A stretch of DNA of 64,000 bases from Sympetrum striolatum (lineage: Eukaryota > Arthropoda > Insecta > Odonata > Libellulidae). The notes beneath the pieces are model-generated. The model was given only the letters and a program-made list of their open reading frames with translations. It was not told the origin of the DNA and searched no databases. The translations under genes were made by a program, and so were the position numbers. This document shows positions 13,098 through 23,733 of the stretch, piece by piece. The stretch covers positions 21,174,459 through 21,238,458 of the forward strand of contig OX388349.1 in assembly GCA_947579665.1 (NCBI GenBank), read 5' to 3'. Numbering within the stretch: the first letter of the stretch is position 1; every line of letters starts with the position of its first letter.

Positions 13098-13178
13098 AAT
13101 GTGAAGAATATTTAGGTAGTTTGGTGTTTCACATTCCCTGCCATACGCCTTATTGAGGCTCGCGGGGTACTTACGTAA
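13098..13178 (+). mobile_element. LINE 3'-terminal remnant (tail family A, diverged)
   Basis: CCTGCCATACGCC at 13137-13149, then GAGGC and GGGGTACTTACGTA, align with the 3' ends of the copies at 32.1 and 60.0 kb. The order is the same: GGTGTTT-like lead-in, CCTGC, ACGCC, loop, GGC, GG, then TTA. Pairing is kept although the loop differs: CCTGC/GCGGG as outer stem and GCCT/AGGC as inner stem. The (GATGTA)n tail is not preserved here. No coding sequence upstream is recognisable. This is the most decayed of three copies. Confidence 0.55.
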
Positions 13179-15887
13179 ATGCGCAACGTATGAGAAACGC
13201 GTTATAGATGGCAGTAAATGTTGTTTACGTAAATTTCCCACTTTGTCTGATAACAAGCTTCTTTGGGAGCAATTTATTCCTCGCACCTCCCGGCAATCAT
13301 TTGAATGCTTTATTACACCGACAAGTTCTCTGCCGACGCACTAAAACTTACCCTTTCCGCTCCCTTGCAGAGTGGGGATGAACGTTCCTTTAATATCGCT
13401 CTTCAAATCAATTTCCAACGAGTCGAATAGTACCTGTGTGTCATGTACCAACTCAACGTCCCAATCGAGGAAAACTGGTTCCATTCCCAGCTTCTAAATG
13501 GATATCTAGAGGGTAAACATATGTGAAAACGATTCTCGTGTACCATAATCGTTATGGAACTCAACGCACCGCCACTTCCCTTCACAAAACCCTTTGGAGT
13601 CATTTCCTCCACAAACAGCAGGCATTTTCTTCAACCCCTACCGTTTTCTTCGAACCTGCCACTTCCCTCGTTTATCTCCCAGCATTTCTAGCGGTAGTTA
13701 AGCCTTCCCCGTCCTTTCAGCTCCTCGTGTTTGTCGAAAAAATCCACGCCTTCCACAACCCGACCGTCGCACAGTTGGGGGTTGAAATATGCGGCAACTG
13801 CTTCCAGTCGAGACTCAGGAGTTCCCCCGAAAACATGCCATTGCCTTATGGTCGCGCTATGCAATTATGTCTTAATGTATGGCTGACTCGGAACGTCGCA
13901 ATTTGCCACCCTCGATTTCCTGGCTATTTAAATCATATGTGAAGGAGCAAGAACATCTGCGACGGTTAGGCTGAAATGGACCACTTTTTGAGAAGTTTCT
14001 GTGATGGGGAGGCAAATGGATATCGCTTAAAAAAGATACATTTGGCTGAATTTTACTAGGATGACTTAGACTTGACTGCCATAGACAATGAAACGTATTA
14101 GTGAATAATAATTGAAGTAGAGAAAGAAATATAAATTAATATATATAGAAATTAAGAAATATATGTAAATAAATGAAACTTGTAGTAAGGGAAGTACTAA
14201 ATATAAATGTCGGTTTAAGTATCTACTTACTATTTCTTTCTACGTTTGATTGAATAGCTATGTGATTCCTTATTTGGAGTGATAATATTATAAGTGATTG
14301 TTATGTTGCATTAAACAGACCTTTTGACCTTTTTGAAGCCAGGAAAAGTATTGGAAAATCCAAAAATAAGTTATTCTACAGGTATTATGATTGAGATGCT
14401 AATGATAAGTTAAGAAAGCCTAGCACTTTCCTAACGTGAATACGTAAAAATTTCCTTCATGTCTTACGAGAAAACCTACTACTATTGATAGGGTAACCAT
14501 ATAGGTCATGAAAATCCAAGCGCACAAACCAAACTTGAATTTATTTTCAATAACATTTAATTTGATAATAATTTAATTAGACTGACATGGCTTCGTTTAG
14601 GATGTAAGAGATTAATACTTTCCGATATTGTCGCACAGCATAATTCCTAGGATTAGTACCATCAGTAGAATCAACGAAATTTGTAAATCCCACTTATTTG
14701 AAAGGCGATTAATTATTCGAACAGATGAAAAGAAATAATCTTAAACACAGATGGATGGTATATTCATAGGCCATGGACTGAACCTAAAGATATTTCCGGA
14801 AAAGAAAGCTTAACTTCTTTGCACCCCACAAATTCATCTGAAAGGTTAAAAGAGGGATATAACGTGGATGTGAGGAATGATGAATGTAGAGACACTTGGA
14901 GCACAACTGTCATCCCGTGTGTGCGCACAGCGGGGGACCACGGGCGTGTATAACTAATCCCCCGAAAAAGAACACTCGGCCTACAAGACATCCTTAGTGG
15001 GGATCCCAATTAGTCCAGAATGTAATGTCTTAAACAGTCGAAGGACCTTTCTGAGAAAACGGTCACTGGGTTTCTCGCCACCTTCGAGGATAGATGACGG
15101 TCATATGGTGCAGGGTGCTTCGGAATGGGCAGCTAAAGGATGTGAAGGAGGAAATAGCAGGGAGAGAATGGGAAAAATAACAGAGAAGAGGAAATATCAC
15201 TCAAGTGGGGGTGAGAAACATGCTTCAGCCGATACTTACAAGTTAGAGAAAAGAATCAGCGCAGATATATATTACTTTGTTAGAGAACACTCAATATCGT
15301 AGCATATTTAAGCATTTATCATTAAATAGAAATTAGATCAAATCGAGCAAGAAAAGGCATTCCATAGTGCTTCTATGAAAGTGATAATATTGTCTACTAC
15401 TCATGTGTATCCCACATGTTATTCTGAATTATATTTTAATGGAAACCTACCTCTAAACGGAACTAAAAGCGCTGCGATAAGTAAGGAGTTAGTCTTGGTG
15501 TCCAAGTTAATATCACTTGTATTAAAATATTGAAATAACTCACAAAAAGTGTGAAAAACAAAACGGAATCACAAAACCTAGCAATTCGTTAGGATATGAC
15601 TTCTTAGTTACTTGAACCTAACTTTATGACACCGAAGAATGTATTTTTGCACGAGTTTCATTTTATGTATTTAATTTATGGATTCAAAATAAGTGGGTTG
15701 AAATGACTCACGCAAAAAGATTTACCGTCTAAAAGACTAAATGTTAGCAGAATTAGGTATTTATAAATTTGCAATTAATATTACTTTCTAGTTCATGAAG
15801 TTCTCTTTTTTCTAACGAAGCTGGCAATAGATTTGAGATATTAATCTAGAAAACGTCATTATTAAATTCAAAGTAGACATTTTAAGG
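13179..15887. other. non-coding DNA
   Basis: A moderately GC-rich interval at 13500-13940 has a 139-codon plus-strand frame and an overlapping 69-codon minus-strand one. Neither has a recognisable domain or conserved motif. A second such patch at 14760-15300 has two more anonymous frames. Otherwise AT-rich. Confidence 0.5.
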
Positions 15888-15968
15888 TACAGTCCTGGCC
15901 AAAATTAACGCAGCACCGGCCGTAAGGATCGCTAGGGAGGTGCTGCGTTAATTTTGGCCAGGAGTGTA
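15888..15968. mobile_element. miniature Tc1/mariner-like element (MITE hairpin)
   Basis: Two 28-bp terminal inverted repeats, 15890-15917 and 15939-15966, differ at one position (CAGTCCTGG versus CACTCCTGG at the outer ends). They surround a 21-bp spacer and are flanked on both sides by TA (15888-15889, 15967-15968), the target duplication of Tc1/mariner transposons. The terminus CAGTCCTGGCCAAAATTAA resembles the CAGTGCTGGCCAAAA-type ends of Tc1-like elements. There is no transposase, so it would move only in trans. Near identity of the arms suggests recent insertion or selection on the fold. A transcript would form a long perfect hairpin. Confidence 0.8.
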
Positions 15969-18911
15969 CCTAGAAGTAGTCCCCATGGTTACCGCGCTTG
16001 GAAAATCAACGTTCGTGAAGAGGAACGTGAACTATAAAAATGCCTGTAGAATTGCCATTATGGCAAAGTTTGCTACACCTAATGCAAATCTACTTAGGGT
16101 TTTATAAATTCCTTTTACGATCGTTCGCACTGTTCGCAGAATAGAAAACGTGAAGTTCCACGAAGTAGTACCTTGAGAATGGAGAATACAGAAAGTGAAA
16201 ACTAGAATGCATGGGTGATATTTTCGTGGGAAAATACGAGTTAGAAAAGATGTATTTAATTTGGGGTTGTGTAATATTAATCAGTACTATAATAAAAAAT
16301 TCGGAAACAAGATTCAAGCCGAAAGAAGAACCACAAAGACTGTAAGAGAGGGCAAAGGTCAGCGAACGTATAAAAGAGAACTGGAAAGAGAGAAAACCCC
16401 AGATAAAGAACGCGAATAAATATGCAGCGTGGTTTCAAGAGTAAATTAAAATATCATAAACAGTTCTGTACCTATTGATTTCCACCAAATAGCACCCTTA
16501 AATTCATAGATGATAAAATCCAACGGATGTACATTTTAATCAGCGCTTTCGTAATTATTCAAACATAATCCTCGTCGACGAAGAGGGCGAGAGACTGAAA
16601 ACAGACTGGAAAGTCTCGTTTGGTGCACATTCCTTAAAAGGAAAGAAAAGCGAAGACGAAAGAGAGGTGACTCCCTCATTAGCAACCCTTCATACTGGTG
16701 ACCCTCAAGGGTAACTAACTTCCCTAACGACGCCAGATGTCTCATCCCTCCAAGGCACACATCCGCCATTAATACCCCGCTTGAGATGTTCCCTATAGAG
16801 AGACACGGGTCGACACAAATTACTTCTCTAAATATCTTTTAATCCTTCGGACTCTCGCCCCGCTCGTTAGAGAATAATGAGGGCTTTTGTCCGAGATATA
16901 TTTATTTTAGCCGATCCGTTGTGCGCGCGCTAAATTAACCGTTCTTCGTCGGCGAAAGGCTTGCGCTGGGAAATTAGGAAGCCCTTTGTAAGGGTAAGTG
17001 GAGGACTAGATTCATCCGCCGGCGTGGTTCATTACTGCAGTGGCTCTCCAGCAATTTTTCCTCCGGAGTACACTTACCAATCAACACGGATACCGCGGCA
17101 CGCTAAGCACTGGAACCCCTATCCTCCGTTCCCGCCGTTTTGCCTATCGCTCGTCTCCTTTAGTCTTGACTACACCCCGTGAAAGAGAAGCCGACATTTT
17201 AACGATCATCTAAATATCACTGTTTTGCATTTGTCGCTCGTATTTCTTTGTTCAAGCTTCTCCTCTATGTATCAATTCCATAATGGAACAAAGTAAGTTC
17301 AATCAAATTTTCATCGACAAACTACGGAAAACATACTGTATTAAATAATTTAATAAATAAACAGAAGTTTGCATTTACCTGAAAATTAACTAACCAGAAC
17401 ACGTCAGAGTACCATATAGAGAAGCAAATTATCTGTGTAATAAATTTAAAACTATACTGAAATTAGTAAACTGACAGTACCTAATTTCTTTATGGATGCG
17501 ATGAATGCATTACTTCGATAACTACGAAAAGAACATTGGCCAAAGGAGTCTCACTTCAAACATAATTAAACGTCTAAATTAATTCTGTATACTTTATTTA
17601 AGATGTAACTTTGGAGACAGATTGAGCTAGGAATAATGTATTCCCACCAGCAACAAACCGCTTTCTCTACCATTTCTTTTTATTGATTGTGGATGGATAT
17701 CTCACCTGCTTAAGGATCAAATATTTCGAATTTATTCATTCTGTAAATTGTACCAGTATACGACTGCAATTATTTATCATCTATACAACTACAAAAATAG
17801 CCGACACCGAGAACTCAGAATGAAAACAAAGAAATGAGATCCCTCCTAAGTATGAAGAATTGAAACTGATGAAGTTGCTGTAATGAAAGTTTATTTAGAG
17901 TAAAATGTTATGAAAACTTTCAAGGACTTAAAAAATGTCGGTCGCTTATTTTATTTCAATCACAAATTCCCACAAATAACATTAGTAGTAACTCTGAAGA
18001 CTCCAAATCGTGAACCCTAAAATTCTGAGCAACTGTTCGCGCGATAGACCGCAGGAAAAAAAACACTTGCTCGCACAAACGAACTTCCCGAAAAAAGTCG
18101 GATAATCACGATCGCACGGACGACCCTAGCGAGAGAAGAAATAGCTGATTGGCCACTTACTCACTCCTTTTACAACCAATCAGCTCCCGATTTTTCCTTC
18201 GCGTCCTTTTCCGCCGAATAATAAAAAAACCGAAAGAGGCTCTGATTGGCAATAAAATAACCCTCTTCTGAAGTGACTCCTAATACATCACAAGTGCGTT
18301 GAACTTTGAGCAGAGCTAAAAATTTAAACAAAGGAAGTTCACAGGGAAAAATGAGGAACAAAAATAATCGGATGAGAAAAATAAACCTGACATATAACGT
18401 ATCTATTTTAAAAATCTTAGTAGAAAGCTTACTGCGTAGGAGTGCGGCAAATATGTATTTACTATTGATAGAATAACTTTATAATAATGATCATTTTACA
18501 ATGTGCTAAATTCTCTATTTTTCAGTTAGTACTACTATCAGTCAAAACAATTTAAAAATAAATCTGAAGTATTAAAATTAAAATGTATGAGCTTCATCCA
18601 ATACTCTCACTATTCTTTTCAATTGCTATTTTTTCCCGTTGAAAATAAGAGATTCTGTGAACCCATTAACTTGACTTTAACTATATTCATCTGAATGATT
18701 TTTGGTGGATTGCTAAATCTCATAAAGTGATATAAATAACTATAACTTACAACACTGTTAATAAAACGCATACTCATCAGCTACGATTACGTTTCCATAT
18801 GGTTGAAAGCTGAAAATTGACTTTATGTCACACATTCAAGATTTATTACTCATCATATCGTAATTAATAAAAATTAATTAACAAAAAAAGGCCAAAATGA
18901 TAGCTGGACGA
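15969..18911. other. non-coding DNA
   Basis: Mostly AT-rich. A GC-richer patch at 16880-17180 has a 73-codon frame without recognisable content. A purine-rich stretch at 16320-16420 is present. No repeat or RNA gene recognised. Confidence 0.5.
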
Positions 18912-18947
18912 GTCCACCCCTAAGCTCTATCTCGCTTAGGGGTAGAC
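18912..18947. repeat. short hairpin
   Basis: 14-bp arms 18912-18925 (GTCCACCCCTAAGC) and 18934-18947 (GCTTAGGGGTAGAC) pair with one mismatch around an 8-nt loop. The location is 70 bp before the SINE pair. It could be a transcription-associated stem or the edge of an undefined element. Confidence 0.6.
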
Positions 18948-19013
18948 TTTAACTTAGCTTGAGATAGCGTGCGCCTTAAGATAAGGTTAAACATGAAATG
19001 AAATATAGTTACA

Positions 19014-19074
19014 TTACTGGGACTCGAACCCGGGTCTTCCACTTTCCCAGAAATCATTTTAACCACTAAAGACG
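19014..19074 (-). mobile_element. tRNA-derived SINE-like head (minus copy of inverted pair)
   Basis: On the minus strand, AGTGGTTAAAATG (A-box region) is followed by GACCCGGGTTCGAGTCCCAGTAA, with GGTTCGAGTCC as a perfect B box. The AAGTGGAAGA word before the B box recurs in the 41.1 kb copy, which suggests a shared family. It abuts an oppositely oriented head at 19075. Confidence 0.6.
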
Positions 19075-19130
19075 CGGCATGGTAGTTCAGTGGTTAGAAT
19101 ATATGCCTGAGTTCGAGTCCCAGTTAATAA
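19075..19130 (+). mobile_element. tRNA-derived SINE-like head (plus copy of inverted pair)
   Basis: GGTAGTTCAGTGGTTAGAAT at 19081-19100 is a tRNA-like D-arm/A box. GAGTTCGAGTCCCAG at 19109-19123 is the T-arm/B box. The interval between them is shorter than in a tRNA, so the anticodon region is partly deleted. With the preceding minus copy it forms an inverted repeat: CTGGGACTCGAAC at 19017-19029 against GTTCGAGTCCCAG at 19111-19123, and AACCACT against AGTGGTT near the centre. Confidence 0.6.
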
Positions 19131-22100
19131 TACATAATATCTATTTTTCACTTTTTGTTCAACCTTGAAAATTAGCTATCATCAAAAGGGACTTTCCACT
19201 AATTTCTACTTCCGCAGAAGCTTCAAAGTTCCCTCAAAGTGTTTCCTTACTCCCACACCGTTTCCCCTAAAGCCGAGGTTCTCTCCGCGATAAAAAAGGT
19301 CGAAATCCGACCTCCGGCCGGCGTGAAGCCCTCTCCGAGTTGGGCGAGAAAGGTCGCATCTCTCCCCCACTTCAGGTAGCGGGTGTAACGGACCCATCGA
19401 TTATATGGTGTATTCAATTTGGTAAGGGGCGGTCAGAGGGTTAGCGAAGAGGTTTCCCGTGCAATGAAACCGACGGAACGCAATCAAATGATCCATTGAG
19501 CACGGTCAAACAGGAGTGCGGGTGGGAAACTAAGGTGATCCTCTCCCACCCTCTCTCCAACCTCTCCCACTCTTGGCTTCCCCATCCATCACGGACCGTT
19601 GCTACGGCGCCCTCTCCTCCCGGCGACAAGGGAATCTCTTTTATTAAACCACTATACACAAGCTCTTCTCCGTGTTGTCCTTGACAATAACACAGAGATA
19701 ATTAAAGTGAGAAATCTTCATTTACGCGAAAAATTTAATTAGCTTCGGAGAGGTTTGTCGACGGACTCTGGGGAGGTTACTGCGGGAGTAATAATATAAT
19801 TATCTTGGCTTCCGTTGCGTTATTTACGTGCTCTAAACAATAACTAATTACTTAAACTGGTGAATAAATAATTGGAAGTGAAATAACTTGTAAGGTAAAA
19901 ATATTTTCCCTGATTTTTTCAGAACCAATAGAACTTTCTATATCTAATATGATTTATTTTAGACATAAATGTGAAAATGGCAGTTTTTCTGTAGAATGGA
20001 CAAATAAAATGCTGCAACGGGATTGCACACATTTGCAGGCTCAACTTGTAATACACAAACACGACTTGAAAATAGAGGATATCAGGGCATATATTAATTG
20101 TCTTGATTTTCTACCTCTTATCATTCCACCCAACTAAAGTTCCATTATCACTAGTAAAACATTTCCATGTCTATAATTAAACTATATTCAAACATCTGCA
20201 AAAATTACTTCTTGTTCAGAAATCACTTGTATCCATAGTATAGGATACATAAAATTAATAAATCTTCGATGTTACTTCGACGTTATATTTTTCATAAAAT
20301 ATCTTTCCTTCCGCGATTTCATTATATTAAAAACCTGCGGAAATTACTTATCTTCCAAATACAACTCTAACATTGTAACAGCCTGTTGTACAAAAACACA
20401 ATTCTTCGATATTTATTTTAGATAATTCTAAGTTCAACTTAAGAGCTTCGGAACGATAATAGTTCTTCAAATATAATTACGGTGGACTGCATGAGGAACA
20501 TTCGTCGAGTATTTTCCAATCTTCGTTCCAATTAACCCCGATTGTTTGCCTGACGGGATTACTTAGGCGTTGTCTTTACGTTTTCAGCCCATTACCAATA
20601 ACGATATCAAACCTAGGAAAATATTTTTCGGATACTCCAACAATAATAATGAAGGAAAGGAAGGGGAGAAAAATTAGCTAAGTTCTTAAATCCGAAAAAA
20701 TGGAATTAACTCAAAAGACAAAACAAAAATAATCTAACGAGTATGGGATAAAAAACAGGTTAATCTGCATACAGTTGATGAGTAAACATGTACTTATTAC
20801 AATCTAACTCGAAAAATAAATCAAGTAAAACCGGGGGCCGCTTCTATTACCTATACGTTACACAGTTAATCTAACATACTATCAAGGAAAGATGGTGCTG
20901 AAGTAAAATGCGAGGAAATGGACGTGTATTTTACGCTTATAGCAAAAAAGGGATAGGGGACCCTGTCGAATGGAGAATCAATGGATTTGGGCACGCTTGA
21001 TTTTGAAATCAGTCTTGGGAACCACAGCTGCTGAGTTTTTATCCTGTATTAGAACAAACAGTTCGGTTTGACACAGCATCACTCCTCGTTGTTTTCTTTA
21101 AGTGATGGACTTCCTCTTCCTTACGTCACTTTTTCCTTCCTCATTTATCTTCCACTCTCTTTTCCTCCTTCATTATCTTATCTCCAGCTCCCCATTTCCT
21201 CATCTCGCCTCCCCCACCGACGTCCGTCGCTACCTCCGTAATCAACGCTTCAATTATCTTCGGGCTAAGTCCGAGGCAAGCGGAGAAAATCAATCAAAAA
21301 ACGTAATTGAAAACCACGCGCTCCCCTCTTTCCTATCAGTCCGCCGCCAATGGGAAGGGAGGCCGCTGTGGCCGCACATGGTTTCAAAGAACTCTCTCCA
21401 TCGCGGACCGCAATTGTGACCCCCTCTATCTCCCCCTATCTCTAGCCTGAGCTTAATTCAATGTCTCCCAATGTATACGCTGCGAACGGGGGACACCAGA
21501 AGTGTTTAATTTTCTCGCGTCATCGGTTTCGGACGAGGGATGCTGGAAGGAATTTGGGAATATCAATGAGAGGTCTGACTCAGAACGAGTTGATGTGGAA
21601 AAAATTTCTAAGGACACGAGCTGTGACATCGTGGTTTTAATAATTAATTTTTAGGCCCCTCTATGGCCAAGAGGGTAATGTGCAAACCTCCGGTAAAGAT
21701 AGACGGTGAAGTTTTATAGAGAAAAAATAAATAGCATGGCGAAAGGATACAGAGAAAAATATCCTTGATTGATAAATTTTAAATTGAAATAAAATAAATT
21801 TAAAGATTGATGGATAAAAACCACCGTTGAATGAAAAATGCTAAAAGAGAAGAAATAAAAACAACGAATAAGATATAGTAAGAGATAATTAATTCCGAAA
21901 TCAATATTGAATTTAAATCTGTGTAGTTTGTGAGCTCAATATTTTTTTCCTACATTAATAAAATGGTAAATAAAATTAGTCATAGCATAAGAGCAAAATT
22001 TAGCGCAAATTTTAATTGTATTCTTGGGAAACAGTACTCGTTCCGAGTAATGGAATAATTACTTAACCTAACGAATTTTCAATATAACAAATTTAAGCAA

Positions 22101-22746
22101 TATAACAATGCAATGTAATAAACAATTTTTCCAAATATCAAGTTTGTGCTTCCTTATGATTTTGTATTTCTTATTACACTTTTTAAAAATAAATTCACCG
22201 AAAATACACTAGCTACCGCATGTAGTTAACTTTGAATTTCGTCTCCCTTAGGTCTCTGATTTTTTGTTTAGTTTGTGTCTCTTTTCCACCATCTTTATCC
22301 CAGATTCCTCCATTTCCCCGTCATCCTCACTTCTTCCATTCCCCTCTTCTTTATCCTCACACATCCTCCTCCCAATGGACACTCATCCTCCTCTGTGTGT
22401 CTTCTGGGCTCAATAACACCCCTACAATGATGGAAGAGTCTCACCCGCTGCCAACGATTTCCCGGTATCCAATCATCCAGTCCGTCCAACTCTCATCCAT
22501 TGCCCTCTCCTTCAACGCCAATCCAATCGTCTCTCCCCCATTCCCTACTAAAAGGAGAATAATCGCTCCTTAGAACCACCTACGCTTCCATTTCCTCTCC
22601 GATTCCCCGATTCTTCCAAGACGTACCATTTTCCGTTCCTTGACGCTCTTTTTCCGCTTTGCTAGTCAATGAATCCACCCAATACTTCCATTGATCGGCG
22701 ATCTAATAAACAAACATTTAGACTTCGTTCTGAGGCTACTGGAAAT
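19131..22746. other. non-coding DNA with GC-richer patches
   Basis: Patches at 19200-19680, 21100-21430 and 22230-22570 are C/T- or CpG-richer and contain anonymous frames of 62-113 codons, many of them overlapping on opposite strands. The intervals between are AT-rich. No repeat or gene recognised. Confidence 0.5.
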
Positions 22747-22825
22747 AGGTAGCCATAGTAACGCTTCAGAATTTATAAACTTAAGTCCTGTCACATTGAA
22801 AATTGGAGTTCGATTCCCACCTACA
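22747..22825 (+). mobile_element. tRNA-derived SINE-like head
   Basis: An A-box-like GGTAGCCATAGTAACGC at 22748-22764 is followed by a B-box GAGTTCGATTCCC at 22806-22818. The antisense translation (VGGNRTPIF) is the typical protein shadow of a tRNA T-arm. The anticodon region is expanded and unpaired, so it is not a functional tRNA. It lies about 100 bp upstream of a LINE remnant in the same orientation. Confidence 0.5.
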
Positions 22826-22899
22826 GCAGTCGTCAATAGATATTTTCCATAGATATGAGACAATTCGTCCTTTCTGTATGAAAATAATAGAGGAGGTAA

Positions 22900-23590
22900 A
22901 ACAAGGTGACAATAAGAGGTAAAACTACAGCCACAGTATCCTCTTCTAGAAGCACAGAAGAAATAAGAACCAGGATTTATAATGAAAAAGCGGCATTCGG
23001 GAGGGTTAAAGGACTGCTAACTAAAAGGAAAATACCGCTGCAACTAAGGAATAGGTTTGCAAAATGCTTTATATGGAGTGCCATTATACATGGGGCCAGG
23101 ACATAGGCAGCATAAAAAGAAAGAAGAGAGACAGACAGATACCTGCAAGGTTTTATGTATATTCAGGAAGAAGAATAGAAAAAAATCAGGTGGAGTGACA
23201 GAGTGAGAAATGAGGTGTTTAAAAGGATTGGAGAAGAAAGATGTTTAATGAAAATCATCGCTTAAAGGAAAAAAAGCATGGCTTGGGCACGTAAGTATTA
23301 AGAAGGAACTATTTGCAGATAAATGTTATTAAAGGGAAGATTAGTGATGAAATAGGGAGAGAAGAAGCAGGACTGGTATGGTATCCGACAAGAAGAGTGG
23401 AATGAGCTATCCACAGAAGAAGAAAGATGCCCAAGTCAGGGAGGGTTGGAAATGCAGTTGACACCTGTCTTTGGGATTTTCTAATGAGGAAGGCTGTCTT
23501 CTTACACTCTTGTTCATTCATAGTTATAGTGAATTTTCATAGAGATCTATCACTACAAGAATAAATTCAGCAGTTGTTCTGATCATAGTT
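22900..23590 (+). pseudogene. LINE reverse-transcriptase C-terminal remnant (family B)
   Basis: The frame opening at 22906 reads STEEIRTRIYNEKAAFGR, then NRFAKCFIWSAIIHGART, then stops at 23104. The same frame continues with RWSDRVRNEVFKRIGEE and later KKSMAW. This order (TxEIxxRIxxxKAAF, KCxxWSxxxxGAxT, WxDRVRNExVxxRIxEER) is that of the C-terminal tail of arthropod endonuclease-reverse transcriptases. Several in-frame stops and at least one frameshift (about 23280, after which a different frame continues) show decay. The catalytic FADD-type core is absent, so the copy is 5' truncated. It is not the tail family found at 13.1, 32.1 and 60.0 kb. The clade is not assignable by eye. Confidence 0.75.
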
Positions 23591-23690
23591 GAAGCCAGTC
23601 GTGAAATAAAATCTCATTTGGAATTGATACGTCATATTTAACATCAGCTAAAGGAGTTTCACATAATTAAAACATCCTCTATTTATCATA
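23591..23690. other. AT-rich spacer
   Basis: Possible 3' UTR remnant of the preceding LINE. No tail repeat recognised. Confidence 0.3.
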
Positions 23691-23733
23691 AATGTACGTT
23701 TCAATAGTCATTCTATCATCTTCAGGAGTAATG
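23674..23733 (-). ncRNA. second hammerhead-like motif (degenerate)
   Basis: On the minus strand, CTGAAGA (complement of 23719-23725) is followed by T, then GATAG, AATGA and CTATT, which can form a 5-bp stem II with one G-U pair. GAAAC and GTA follow, so all core blocks CUGANGA, GAAA and UH occur in order. Flanking CAT..CTC and GAG..ATG can pair loosely as stem I. It resembles the motif at 4.3 kb in length and order of blocks, suggesting a shared family, but stem III is minimal and the arms are weak. Confidence 0.2.

Noticed and set aside
13523..13942. 139-codon frame
   Set aside because: No recognisable domain, codon pattern or neighbouring exon; lies in a GC-richer patch where long frames are expected by chance.
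21655..21715. tRNA-like segment GGCCAAGAGGGTAATGTGC
   Set aside because: An A-box-like word without a B box at the proper distance.
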